40,762 bases of DNA. Source: JACPDH01 sp051305935 (GTDB lineage Bacteria > Acidobacteriota > Thermoanaerobaculia > Gp7-AA8). Positions 26,443 to 33,342 of the stretch are shown here, in pieces; position 1 is the stretch's first letter; every line of letters begins with the position of its first letter. The translations under genes were made by a program, and so were the position numbers. The stretch spans positions 1-40,762 of the forward strand of contig JBPPMG010000314.1 of assembly GCA_051305935.1 (NCBI GenBank). The letters run 5' to 3'. Under the pieces are notes generated by a model. It did no database searches. It was not told the origin of the DNA and saw nothing but the letters and a program-made list of their open reading frames with translations.

Positions 26443-27545
26443 GCGCTGCTCGTGTTCTTGAATTTCCGGATCATGCGCAGGAACTCGTCGAACAGGTAGA
26501 ACGAGTCGTGCGGGCCCGGCGCAGCCTCCGGGTGGTACTGCACAGCCATGATCGGCTCGCGGCGATGGCGGAAGCCCTCGAGCGTGCCGTCGTTGAGGTT
26601 CACATGCGTGTGCTCGATGTCGTTCGCCGACAGAGAGTCGGGGTCGACTGCGAAGCCGTGATTCTGCGCCGTAATCTCGACCCGTCCGCTGCTGAGCTCC
26701 TTGACGGGATGGTTCCCGCCGCGGTGGCCGAACTTGAGCTTGTACGTTCTCCCGCCGAGGGCGAGGCCGAGGAGCTGATGGCCGAGGCAGATGCCGAGGA
26801 TCGGGATCTTCCCGACGAGCTGGCGGATGTTGTCCTGCGCGTAGGTGACCGGTTCGGGGTCGCCCGGACCGTTCGAGAGCAGGACGCCGTCGAATTTGAG
26901 GTTGAGGATTTCTTCGGGGTGCGCGGTGGCCGGATATACGACGAGATCGCAGCCGACGGCGGCGAGGCGGCGCAGGATGTCGCGCTTGACGCCGTAGTCG
27001 TAGACGGCGATTCGGAAGCGGGGCTGCGGGCCCTCGCCGTCGAACGGGTAGGCGCGCATCGTCGTCACGCTCTTGACCAGGTCGAGACCGTTCATCGACG
27101 GCGCAGCCAGGAGTGTCGTGACGATCTCCTCGACGGGAGTGGACGAGGTCGTGATCATCCCGCGCATCGCGCCGCGCGAGCGGATGTGGCGCGTGAGCGC
27201 GCGCGTGTCGACGCCTGTGATCGCGGAGATCTTCGAGTCGGAGAAGTAGTCCTGCAGCGAGCCTCGGTTTTCGTGCGTGCTGGGACGCTCGCAGAGCTCG
27301 CGGACGACGAAGCCGGCGACTTGCGGACCATCGCTCTGCTCGGCCCGCGGCTCGACGCCGTAGTTGCCGATGTGCGGATACGTCATGGTGACGATCTGGA
27401 ATCGGTACGACGGGTCGGTCGCGATCTCCTGGTAGCCGGCGAGCGAGGTGTTGAATACCACCTCGCCGATCGAATCGGTGGGCGAACCGAACGACTCACC
27501 GTCGAAGACGGTGCCATCCTCGAGAACCAGACGAGCAGCGGGCAT
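26439..27545 (-). CDS. carA: Carbamoyl-phosphate synthase small subunit (glutaminase)
   Basis: The 368-residue subunit hydrolyses glutamine and passes ammonia to CarB for pyrimidine and arginine synthesis. The N-terminal domain begins LVLEDGTVFDGESFG and includes EVVFNTSLAGYQEI. The class I amidotransferase domain has LSNGPGDP, the nucleophile Cys253 in GICLGHQLLGLALGG, and His338/Glu340 in VQYHPEAAPGP. It is complete. The start codon directly abuts the left att copy of the mobile element, and the TATAAT box 9 bases upstream lies inside that att site. No Shine-Dalgarno sequence is visible, so it may be leaderless. No carB is in the window. The lolC/E-type gene is coupled downstream. Confidence 0.97.
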   Translation of the reverse strand: MPAARLVLEDGTVFDGESFGSPTDSIGEVVFNTSLAGYQEIATDPSYRFQIVTMTYPHIGNYGVEPRAEQSDGPQVAGFVVRELCERPSTHENRGSLQDYFSDSKISAITGVDTRALTRHIRSRGAMRGMITTSSTPVEEIVTTLLAAPSMNGLDLVKSVTTMRAYPFDGEGPQPRFRIAVYDYGVKRDILRRLAAVGCDLVVYPATAHPEEILNLKFDGVLLSNGPGDPEPVTYAQDNIRQLVGKIPILGICLGHQLLGLALGGRTYKLKFGHRGGNHPVKELSSGRVEITAQNHGFAVDPDSLSANDIEHTHVNLNDGTLEGFRHRREPIMAVQYHPEAAPGPHDSFYLFDEFLRMIRKFKNTSSA

Positions 27546-27565
27546 GCGGCGCTGATTATAAGCAG
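27546..27565. other. Left attachment site (attL core)
   Basis: GCGGCGCTGATTATAAGCAG, identical to 35008-35027. Within it CTGATTATAAGCAG (27552-27565) is an inverted repeat matching at 12 of 14 positions, the usual layout of paired core sites around a tyrosine-recombinase crossover. It lies immediately upstream of the carA start codon. Confidence 0.88.
27555..27560 (-). promoter_or_regulatory. carA -10 box inside attL
   Basis: TATAAT on the minus strand, an exact consensus match, 9 bases before the carA ATG. Because it is part of the att core it is kept on integration, while everything further upstream is replaced by element DNA. The -35 position on the integrated side is weak. Confidence 0.5.
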
Positions 27566-27670
27566 CACGAACCCGCGTTGCACTGAGTTAAACCCGCGTG
27601 GACTGAAACCGCGGTTTTGCTGGGATTTCGCGTCATCACGTTCGCTCGAGTCCGCTCGCGTTTTTCGGCT

Positions 27671-27692
27671 GGGGTGCCACTCGGGGTGCCAC
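27671..27692 (+). repeat. Paired 10-bp repeat, left end (possible integrase arm sites)
   Basis: GGGGTGCCAC at 27671-27680 and again at 27683-27692, a 12-base period. The same pair recurs in the same orientation at the right end (34905-34926). Confidence 0.6.
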
Positions 27693-27741
27693 GCGATTCC
27701 GCGAGGTGTGAGAGGCTGCGACTCTCCGCTCCCGCATCACC

Positions 27742-27758
27742 GCTCACGAGCCGTGAGC
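27742..27758. repeat. Perfect short inverted repeat
   Basis: GCTCACG (27742-27748) and CGTGAGC (27752-27758) with a 3-base loop. No T-run follows, so it is more likely a protein-binding site than a terminator. Confidence 0.35.
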
Positions 27759-27941
27759 TATCGCGAAAGGAAAAAGAATCTTCTCTCCTACAGCGCGCGC
27801 GTGCGTAAGACAGAGTGACACCCGTGTGGACTCCCGTGATTCCGCTTCGACGGAGTACGACTCGTGTGGACTGAGGAGGATGGATTTCGACCGGCGAGGA
27901 GCGTGCGCCCCTGGGTCGCTTCGGAGGTTCGTCCCCGAGGG

Positions 27942-28727
27942 CTAGACCGACGTCAGATGATTCGTGATCGCCTGGGCGAGAGCGGTTCCCGTTCTCACGC
28001 CGAACGAGTCGACAAGTTCCGAGCCTGACCCGTTGAGCCGGTTCCACAAGCTCAGCACTTCTTGTGGCGTCCGTTGAAATCGGCCGAGCACCTTGGTCCA
28101 GTCCTCGCCGCTGGCTCGCCCGGCTGTTCGCTTCACCAGCTCAGCGAGCGGATCTTCGGCTTGAGTGGCAGCGGTCGACTCATTCACCGGATGAGGACGC
28201 GCGCGCGTTCCTGCATGAGTAGACTCTCCAAGAAGAACTTCTCTCTTTGTAGATGCCTTTTCCTCTTCCTGTACAGGAGGGCGCCGGAAATCCGGTTCTG
28301 TTTGTCGGCTTTTACTGGGGCTTTCACTTGAAAGCGCATCCGCGTTTCGACCCCATTTTGAACCCGTTTTCAGACCCGGTTCCTGACCCGATCTGGAACC
28401 CTGGGCCGATCCGTTTTGTTTGCGTTCCCGCTCTGCGATGGCTCTCACGAGCTTCGAAGAGTAGAGCGTGCCATCCTCCCGACGATCGAAGATCGCGCCG
28501 CACTTCGCGAGCGTTCCTCTCAAACGACTTGGCTTTTCCCTGCACTGGCGCGCGGCCTCCACGATGATGTTGTCCGTGATATCGGGTGAGTCCGCAGCAC
28601 CCATTCGAACAAGGATCGCGAGCAACCGGCCCTGATCGGAAATAGTCAAACCGGCGATGATCGGATTTCCGTAGAAGCTCTGCTCCCAGATGATCGCTCG
28701 CTTGCCCGGTTTCTGGTCGGTACTCAT
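27942..28727 (-). CDS. Unrecognised element protein, winged-helix-like N-terminus
   Basis: The product is 261 residues. Residues about 10-105 (IIWEQSFYGNPIIAGLTISDQGRLLAILVRMG, DITDNIIVEAARQCREKPSRLRGTLAKCGAIF, SSKLVRAIAERERKQ) look like a compact helical or winged-helix domain, similar in layout to phage replication-organiser proteins; that comparison is weak. Residues 105-190 are low-complexity and charged. A helical C-terminal domain (AELVKRTAGRASGEDWTKVLGRF) follows. It is the last gene of the four-gene minus-strand operon behind the excisionase-like gene, and its start overlaps the upstream stop (ATGA). The position fits a role in element replication or regulation, which is not shown. 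Confidence 0.65.
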   Translation of the reverse strand: MSTDQKPGKRAIIWEQSFYGNPIIAGLTISDQGRLLAILVRMGAADSPDITDNIIVEAARQCREKPSRLRGTLAKCGAIFDRREDGTLYSSKLVRAIAERERKQNGSAQGSRSGQEPGLKTGSKWGRNADALSSESPSKSRQTEPDFRRPPVQEEEKASTKREVLLGESTHAGTRARPHPVNESTAATQAEDPLAELVKRTAGRASGEDWTKVLGRFQRTPQEVLSLWNRLNGSGSELVDSFGVRTGTALAQAITNHLTSV

Positions 28728-29218
28728 CGGCTCGCCTCCGGGTCGGATTTGGCGCGCCCGCTCCTCGGATGGTGCTCGGCACTCGCTGACGGGTTTTCAT
28801 CGCTTGGCGACGCTGTAGCGCGGCGTGGAGCGGGATCCTCGAGACTTTCGGCCCGCTCCCGCGCGCGGCGTAGAGTTTCAACCGCTCTCGCCTTCCGCTC
28901 AGGTGAAAGAACGCGCCTCCGGTAGCAGCGAAGAAGCCCCGCGACATCGGCGAGGCGATCGGCCGGAAACCGGATCGTCAATTCAAAATCGCCGCGCTGC
29001 GTCACCCGGCCGAGCGCTTCGAGCTGTGAACGGAGAACGCGCCGCTTGCAGTAGGCGGCGAGTTCACTCGCACCAGCCGGGTAGATCGCCGATCCGCCTG
29101 GGCCGCGAAGCTCGAGGTTCCACGGATCGACGCGCGCGCCGGGAACGTGGTCCTCCGCGTAGAACGTCCGCCACGAAGTCTGGCCGGCGAGGTCGAAGCA
29201 CTCGTCACGAGCATCCAT
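28724..29218 (-). CDS. Unrecognised element protein
   Basis: The product is 164 residues. The first ~115 form a compact domain with no recognised family (TSWRTFYAEDHVPGARVDPWNLELRGPGG, ASELAAYCKRRVLRSQLEALGRV, GDFELTIRFPADRLADVAGLLRCYRRRV). The tail is charged and disordered (ERAESLEDPAPRRATASPSDENP). No signal peptide or membrane segment is present. It starts 9 bases after the upstream gene ends and overlaps the next gene by four bases, so it is part of one operon. The function is unknown. Confidence 0.65.
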   Translation of the reverse strand: MDARDECFDLAGQTSWRTFYAEDHVPGARVDPWNLELRGPGGSAIYPAGASELAAYCKRRVLRSQLEALGRVTQRGDFELTIRFPADRLADVAGLLRCYRRRVLSPERKARAVETLRRARERAESLEDPAPRRATASPSDENPSASAEHHPRSGRAKSDPEASR

Positions 29219-29227
29219 TGGAGCCGC

Positions 29228-29683
29228 CTACGCGCGCACGGCGCGCGCGAGGTCAATCGCGACCGAGAATCCGTGCCGCTCGCGGACGAAGTCGGAGAGA
29301 GCGCTGGCGTCCTTCTCAAGGCTCTCGATTTCCCACGCGATTTCCTTGACAAGCCAAAGGGGGATCAACACGGGCTCGTGCGCTTTCTCGTCTGCGTCGA
29401 TCACGTCGCCGTCGATCTCCACGGCGAGCAGTTTCGCGACGCCTCGCGGGGTCCCAACGCCCCTCGTTTGGCGAAGAAATTCGCTCACGTTCTCCCGGGA
29501 GATTCGTTCGCCTTTGCCTTTGGGGCTGGCCTCGATCAAGTCACGATTCTCCGCAAGCTGCTCGGCGACCGGCCGGCCGTCGCCCGGGAAGGCTTCGTAA
29601 AGCGAAGTCAGCTCATCCACCGTGTAGAACGCCTTGGGCTGGGTGAAGAAGCTCACCAAGAGTTTGATGTCCTTCGCATTCAT
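29228..29683 (-). CDS. Unrecognised element protein
   Basis: The product is 151 residues, cytoplasmic by composition. It begins MNAKDIKLLVSFFTQPKAFYTVDELTSLYEAFPGDGRP, which looks like helical pairs, and has RISRENVSEFLRQTRGVGTPRGVAKLLAV and a C-terminal helix region PLWLVKEIAWEIESLEKDASALSDFV. I do not recognise a family. Its ATG overlaps the stop of the excisionase-like gene, so the two are translationally coupled, which suggests a role in control or excision. Confidence 0.65.
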   Translation of the reverse strand: MNAKDIKLLVSFFTQPKAFYTVDELTSLYEAFPGDGRPVAEQLAENRDLIEASPKGKGERISRENVSEFLRQTRGVGTPRGVAKLLAVEIDGDVIDADEKAHEPVLIPLWLVKEIAWEIESLEKDASALSDFVRERHGFSVAIDLARAVRA

Positions 29684-29877
29684 CGCGTGCCTCTCTTCTT
29701 CGCGTCACTCCGTTGACGGCCGATCCACTCATCAATCGCGTCCGCGGGAATCCGAACCGCGCGGCCGATTCGCACGACGGGGAGCTCCCCCGCTGACATC
29801 AGCTCGTAAAGCTTTGATCGGCCGAGGCCGATTACTTCCATGACTTCCTTGGGGCGAAGCAGTTTCTTTTCGTTCAT
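29680..29877 (-). CDS. AlpA/excisionase-family HTH DNA-binding protein
   Basis: The product is 65 residues: LLRPKEVMEVIGLGRSKLYELMSAGELPVVRIGRAVRIPADAIDEWI is a full MerR-like winged HTH of the excisionase (HTH_17) type. The basic tail is RQRSDAKKRGTR. Such proteins act as recombination directionality factors or as activators of element genes. The ATG has a strong AGGAGG ribosome-binding site. It is first in a four-gene operon and divergent from the zinc-ribbon protein/integrase operon, the place where a switch regulator would act. Excisionase and transcriptional roles cannot be separated by sequence. Confidence 0.85.
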   Translation of the reverse strand: MNEKKLLRPKEVMEVIGLGRSKLYELMSAGELPVVRIGRAVRIPADAIDEWIGRQRSDAKKRGTR

Positions 29878-29975
29878 CTCATTCCTCCTGTTGCTGCTCT
29901 CGATTCACTCTCGCGGATTCAGCGCACGGAAAAAAGCATCAGGTCGCGTAAAACTCACTTAGCGAACGAGCGCGC

Positions 29976-29989
29976 GACTCAGGGGAGTC
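29976..29989. promoter_or_regulatory. Dyad in the divergent control region of the element
   Basis: GACTC AGGG GAGTC is a perfect 5-bp-arm dyad. It is flanked further out by CGCGC (29971-29975) and GCGCG (29995-29999), also complementary. It sits between the excisionase-like gene and the integrase operon, and is a candidate operator for the HTH protein. Confidence 0.35.
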
Positions 29990-30024
29990 TTGCAGCGCGG
30001 AGCGAATGGCGGTAGGCTTTATTT

Positions 30025-30969
30025 ATGGTGTCGTATCGTTCGCTCGACATTGATCTCGGGGACGCCTTTCCTTCGTGGCTGGAGGACGGACGGACACGCT
30101 GGGAACGACAGCCATCCGAACCGACGCTGAAGCGCGGGAGGCTCGTGTGGCCGGAGACCAAGTTCCACATGTTCCCGAGCTGGCACTCTGGTTCGTGGGC
30201 GAGCGGAGGCGGAGAATTCGTGACCCCGCCTCGCGACCTTCTGGCGCGATTCATTCGGCTGCGCGATGGAGACGATTCCGCCGTGCTCGAGTTCGCAAGG
30301 AAGTGGGGACCGCTCCCGTGGTGCTGGGAACACTCGCTCCCGACTCCACACTCGCGGGAGTGCCACGCTGCCCTTTGCTACGAGCGTCGATCCTATTGGG
30401 AGCCCGCGAGCGCCTATCGTGAGATCGCGAGAGACTTCGCGCGCGTTGTGACCGCAGCGGAGAGGGCATTGGTCAATCCCGATGGTGAGGCCGCGCTGCT
30501 CGCCGGCGCCGAGCTTTGGAAGATCATCATTCCCGCGATGTCCCGTTCCCAGCGTCACGCGGAGGAGAGTGCAAGGGCATGCGGGTTGAAACGGAGCATC
30601 GTACAAGTTGCCAATAGTTGGCTAATTCCGCGATTCGGAATCGCTCCTTCGCTCGCGTGGGATCAGTCATCTGACTTCGCGTCCCTGGGATTCTCTCCGC
30701 TCGACCCGTGCCTTATCACGACGCTCGCGCGGCGAGTGCTCGGCCGGTTCATGTCGCCGCTTCACCACTGCTCAGGATGTCAGCGCGAATACTCCGAAGG
30801 CGATCGGTACCGCGCACCCAAGCGAGGACAAAGGAACTTTTGTCCCGAGTGCCGCGTGAATCGCGTTCCCCAGCGATTCGCCGAACGGGAGTACCGGCTG
30901 CGACTGAAGGAAAAGAAGCCATCCGCGAAACGGGGAAAAGGAGTTCGCAATGCCGCGCGCAAAGCATGA
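30025..30969 (+). CDS. Element protein with C-terminal zinc ribbon, coupled to the integrase
   Basis: The product is 314 residues. The N-terminal ~230 residues are unrecognised; LLARFIRLRDGDDSAVLEFARKWGPLPWC resembles an opening block seen in many uncharacterised proteins encoded beside integrases. The C-terminus holds CSGCQREYSEGDRYRAPKRGQRNFCPECR, a CxxC...CxxC zinc ribbon (about 258-286), followed by a lysine/arginine tail suited to nucleic acid binding. The ATG has no clear ribosome-binding site; TAGGCT lies 6 bases upstream, so it may be leaderless. It overlaps the integrase start by 20 bases, so the two are coupled and may act together in integration or its control. Confidence 0.7.
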   Translation: MVSYRSLDIDLGDAFPSWLEDGRTRWERQPSEPTLKRGRLVWPETKFHMFPSWHSGSWASGGGEFVTPPRDLLARFIRLRDGDDSAVLEFARKWGPLPWCWEHSLPTPHSRECHAALCYERRSYWEPASAYREIARDFARVVTAAERALVNPDGEAALLAGAELWKIIIPAMSRSQRHAEESARACGLKRSIVQVANSWLIPRFGIAPSLAWDQSSDFASLGFSPLDPCLITTLARRVLGRFMSPLHHCSGCQREYSEGDRYRAPKRGQRNFCPECRVNRVPQRFAEREYRLRLKEKKPSAKRGKGVRNAARKA

Positions 30970-32077
30970 AGGCTCGATTTTCAAGTACAACGGCCGATGG
31001 ATCGGGGCGATTGACCTGGGGTATGTGGACGGGAAGCGCAAGAAGAAGCGCGTTCGAGGAGCGACACAGAAGGAAGTGCGCGACAAGCTCGCGCGTCTTG
31101 TAGAGAAACGGGACAAGGGAGTCCCGTTCGGCGACGGGCGCGTGACAGTCAGCGCGTTCCTCGATCGCTGGCTTGCCGATTACGTGAAGCCGAACCTCCG
31201 TGTGAGTACCTATCTCAGTTACGAATCGAACGTGCGGATTCACTTCAAGTCCGATGACGTTGGGAAGATCCCTCTCTCGCGGTTGACCGCGCTCGATGTC
31301 AACGCATTCCTCCACCGGATGCGCGCGAAGGGGCTCGCGCCGGGAAGCGTCGCGCTTCTGCGGATGCTCTTTCGAGCTGCAATCGGGAAGGCGTTCAAGT
31401 GGGGGCTCGTCTCCTACAACGTCGTGACGCTCTCCGATTCGGTGCGCGTTCCTCGATTCAAGGGGAACGTTCTGACGGGAGAGCAGGGAAAGGCGTTCAT
31501 CGCCGCGGCCGCGGGGGAACGATTGGAGGCTCTGTTCGTCGTCGCGATTCAACTCGGGCTTCGCCAGGGCGAGGTGCTCGGGCTTCGCTGGTGTGACGTC
31601 GACTTCGACGGGAGAACGCTCCGCGTCGAGAACGCGATGCACTACACGAAGGGAGCGCTTCTTCTCGGGCCGACGAAAACAGAGAGCAGCCGCCGAACAC
31701 TGCCGGTTACCGCGCTCGCGCTCGACGCGCTCAGGGCGCATCGTCGGCGACAGCAAGAGGAGCGGCTTCGAATGGGGTCGCTCTGGGAGGATCGCGATCT
31801 CGTCTTCTGCGACGAGGGCGGCGGTCCGATCGGCCGTTCGAGTCTCGTGAAGCCCTTCGCGCGGGTCCTCGAGAAGGCGAAGCTGCCGCACATGCGCTTC
31901 CACGATCTCCGCCATAGCTGCGCGACTCTGCTTCACGCGATGAAAGTTCCCGTGGCGACGGCTTCACTCATCCTCGGCCATTCGAACATCCGCACAACAC
32001 TCGCGCTCTATTCGCACGTCGTCGGCGACATGCTCGAGGAGGCGAGGACAGCGATCGACTCAGCGCACGGAGTCTAA
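30950..32077 (+). CDS. Tyrosine site-specific recombinase (integrase)
   Basis: The product is 375 residues with the three domains of phage-type integrases. The arm-binding N-terminus (about 1-58) includes GSIFKYNGRWIGAIDLGYVDGKRKKKRVRGATQKE. The core-binding domain (about 65-165) includes FLDRWLADYVKPNLRVSTYLSYESNVRIHF. The catalytic domain has the full set: Arg205 in LGLRQGEVLGLRW, Lys243 in PTKTESSRR, His318 and Arg321 in FHDLRHSCATLL, His344 in LGHSNIRTT and nucleophile Tyr354. It is intact. It would recombine the 20-bp att repeats. It overlaps the upstream zinc-ribbon gene. Confidence 0.96.
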   Translation: MPRAKHEGSIFKYNGRWIGAIDLGYVDGKRKKKRVRGATQKEVRDKLARLVEKRDKGVPFGDGRVTVSAFLDRWLADYVKPNLRVSTYLSYESNVRIHFKSDDVGKIPLSRLTALDVNAFLHRMRAKGLAPGSVALLRMLFRAAIGKAFKWGLVSYNVVTLSDSVRVPRFKGNVLTGEQGKAFIAAAAGERLEALFVVAIQLGLRQGEVLGLRWCDVDFDGRTLRVENAMHYTKGALLLGPTKTESSRRTLPVTALALDALRAHRRRQQEERLRMGSLWEDRDLVFCDEGGGPIGRSSLVKPFARVLEKAKLPHMRFHDLRHSCATLLHAMKVPVATASLILGHSNIRTTLALYSHVVGDMLEEARTAIDSAHGV

Positions 32078-32118
32078 TGCGGCGGGAGTGCTCGGAACGC
32101 TGCTGGCCCAGTGATGCG

Positions 32119-32610
32119 TCAGAAGCCCATGAGTTCTTTACGCTTCGCGAGAAAATCGTGCTCGCGTGTTCCACTGATCGGCTCGTGCTCGCCTCCCAAC
32201 TCAGTCGACTTTGTTGGGTAGTCGATAACAACTTCGTTCGTCAGCGCGTTTATTAGGAAGTCTGTCTGGATCTCCCAAATCGGCTTGCCGGGAAAGGCAA
32301 TGAACTGCGTCTTACGGAATGTCACGAAGCACTGCTCACCGTCCCGACTGGTTTGAAATCGGGGGCGCGTGAAATCGAACTGGTGCGCTTCGTCCTCAGC
32401 GCGGTGCGCCTCAGAGACAGCGCGATCATAGACACGCCATCCGAGTTCGGTGCACTGACGCTTCGTCTCGAAGGAAACGTCTGAGTAATCCGATGGGTCT
32501 TCGGGCTGTGTGGCCGCACTCTTCGTCTCGGCCGGCCCATAGCACGAGGCGAGTAGACTCGCGAACCCGACGAGGAACACACTGCTCATCCGAAGTTTGA
32601 ACTTGCTCAT
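32119..32610 (-). CDS. Small lipoprotein of the element, unknown function
   Basis: The product is 163 residues from the ATG at 32610. MSKFKLRMSSVFLVGFASLLASCYGPAE is a lipoprotein signal with lipobox LASC. The mature part has no recognised domain; the conserved-looking core is FETKRQCTELGWRVYDRA, RFQTSRDGEQCFVTFRKTQFIAFPGKPIWEIQTDFLINALTNEVVIDYPTK. The start overlaps the stop of the Ada-like protein gene (ATGA), so both are made together, and both carry export signals. It is probably cargo of the mobile element, acting in the envelope. Confidence 0.75.
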   Translation of the reverse strand: MSKFKLRMSSVFLVGFASLLASCYGPAETKSAATQPEDPSDYSDVSFETKRQCTELGWRVYDRAVSEAHRAEDEAHQFDFTRPRFQTSRDGEQCFVTFRKTQFIAFPGKPIWEIQTDFLINALTNEVVIDYPTKSTELGGEHEPISGTREHDFLAKRKELMGF

Positions 32611-32999
32611 GGGTTGCAGCACTTTCCCGGAACGAATCCCGCGCTGATCGCATTCTCTCGAGTTGCAAACGAGCGAGTGCAGTTCTTGCACCCGGCGTTG
32701 CGGCATGTCGAGCGATGAAACTTCAGGCTCTCGGCGTTACCCACGAAAGAGGCGGAGTTGCTCGCGACCGCACGGGGAGTCGACGGCCCACACTTCTTGC
32801 ACGCCCGGTATCCCGCCTTTTCAGCTTCAGCGGCATTCGCGAATTCGGCCGTGCAATTCTTACAGTCGAAGCTCGCGCATTGCGCGAAGTGGTAGATCCT
32901 GCTCGAGGTGTTGCCGTGGATCGGTTGAGTTGCGGCGAGGGCGAGTGAGATCCCTGAAAGCAGGAGGAGGATCGCCGCAAATGCGCTTCTGAGTTTCAT
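32607..32999 (-). CDS. Secreted protein with two Ada-like cysteine motifs
   Basis: The product is 130 residues from the ATG at 32999. A signal peptide (1-22) is followed by two copies of an Ada metal-binding-like repeat. Copy one, GNTSSRIYHFAQCASFDCKNCTAEF...GYRACKKCGP, has Cys41, 46, 49, 67 and 70. Copy two, GNAESLKFHRSTCRNAGCKNCTRSF...GFVPGKCCNP, has Cys99, 104, 107, 127 and 128. Such repeats occur as extracytoplasmic Zn-binding modules and as the N-terminus of Ada. The last pair in copy two is shifted (CC). The first methionine of the open frame lies further upstream, but only this start gives a signal peptide; GGGAG lies 9 bases before it. Confidence 0.78.
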   Translation of the reverse strand: MKLRSAFAAILLLLSGISLALAATQPIHGNTSSRIYHFAQCASFDCKNCTAEFANAAEAEKAGYRACKKCGPSTPRAVASNSASFVGNAESLKFHRSTCRNAGCKNCTRSFATRENAISAGFVPGKCCNP

Positions 33000-33342
33000 G
33001 GGCCGGGCTCCCACGGTCGCGCGCGCCCGCCGATCGGGCATGACACGACGACTTGTTGCGGAAATCGTAGCAGATCCGTGTCGAGCGTCGCTTTGATCGG
33101 GGGCGCAACTCAAATTTTCCTTGATCAGCCGGGCCCGCGTCCAACTCCGGAAATTGGCCGAGTACCGAGATCCAGGGCCCAACTTCGAAGGCTTCGAAGG
33201 CTGACCAGCGATCCGATAGGGGAGGGATCGGTTCACTTGCCATGTCCAACCTGTGCGAGTCGCCAGGGTCAGGGATTTCAAGAAGGCCTCACTCGACGTG
33301 TACCCTTGAGGTTCCAGCTTTCAGTGCGAGAGGATGTGACTC
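33000..33342. other. Divergent intergenic region inside the element
   Basis: This 343-base region separates the Ada-like gene and the HNH gene. It contains TACGAT (33064-33069, minus strand) as a possible -10 box, two adjacent CTTCGAAG palindromes near 33182-33199 and the short hairpin CGATCC/GGATCG (33209-33214, 33225-33230). AGAGG lies 9 bases before the HNH gene start. I see no gene in it. Confidence 0.4.

Larger units (their letters stand above)
27566..27941. other. Left non-coding end of the element with probable recombinase arm sites
   Basis: This 376-base stretch has no supported gene. It contains the paired GGGGTGCCAC repeats (27671-27692), four copies of a 16-17-base motif ACYCGYGTGGACTGA (from 27571, 27592, 27820 and 27860, the first with a one-base insertion and the third ending CTCCC), and the hairpin GCTCACG/CGTGAGC (27742-27758). 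Dense short repeats next to att are typical of integrase and excisionase binding regions. Confidence 0.5.

Noticed and set aside
27546..27565. tRNA or tmRNA 3' end as the integration target
   Set aside because: The 20-bp site matches no tRNA end and abuts the carA start codon instead.
26508..27818. 436-codon plus-strand frame opposite carA and across attL
   Set aside because: It is antisense to carA and crosses the element boundary.
27942..28727. Replication initiator call for the 261-residue element protein
   Set aside because: The N-terminal layout is suggestive, but no definite motif was found.
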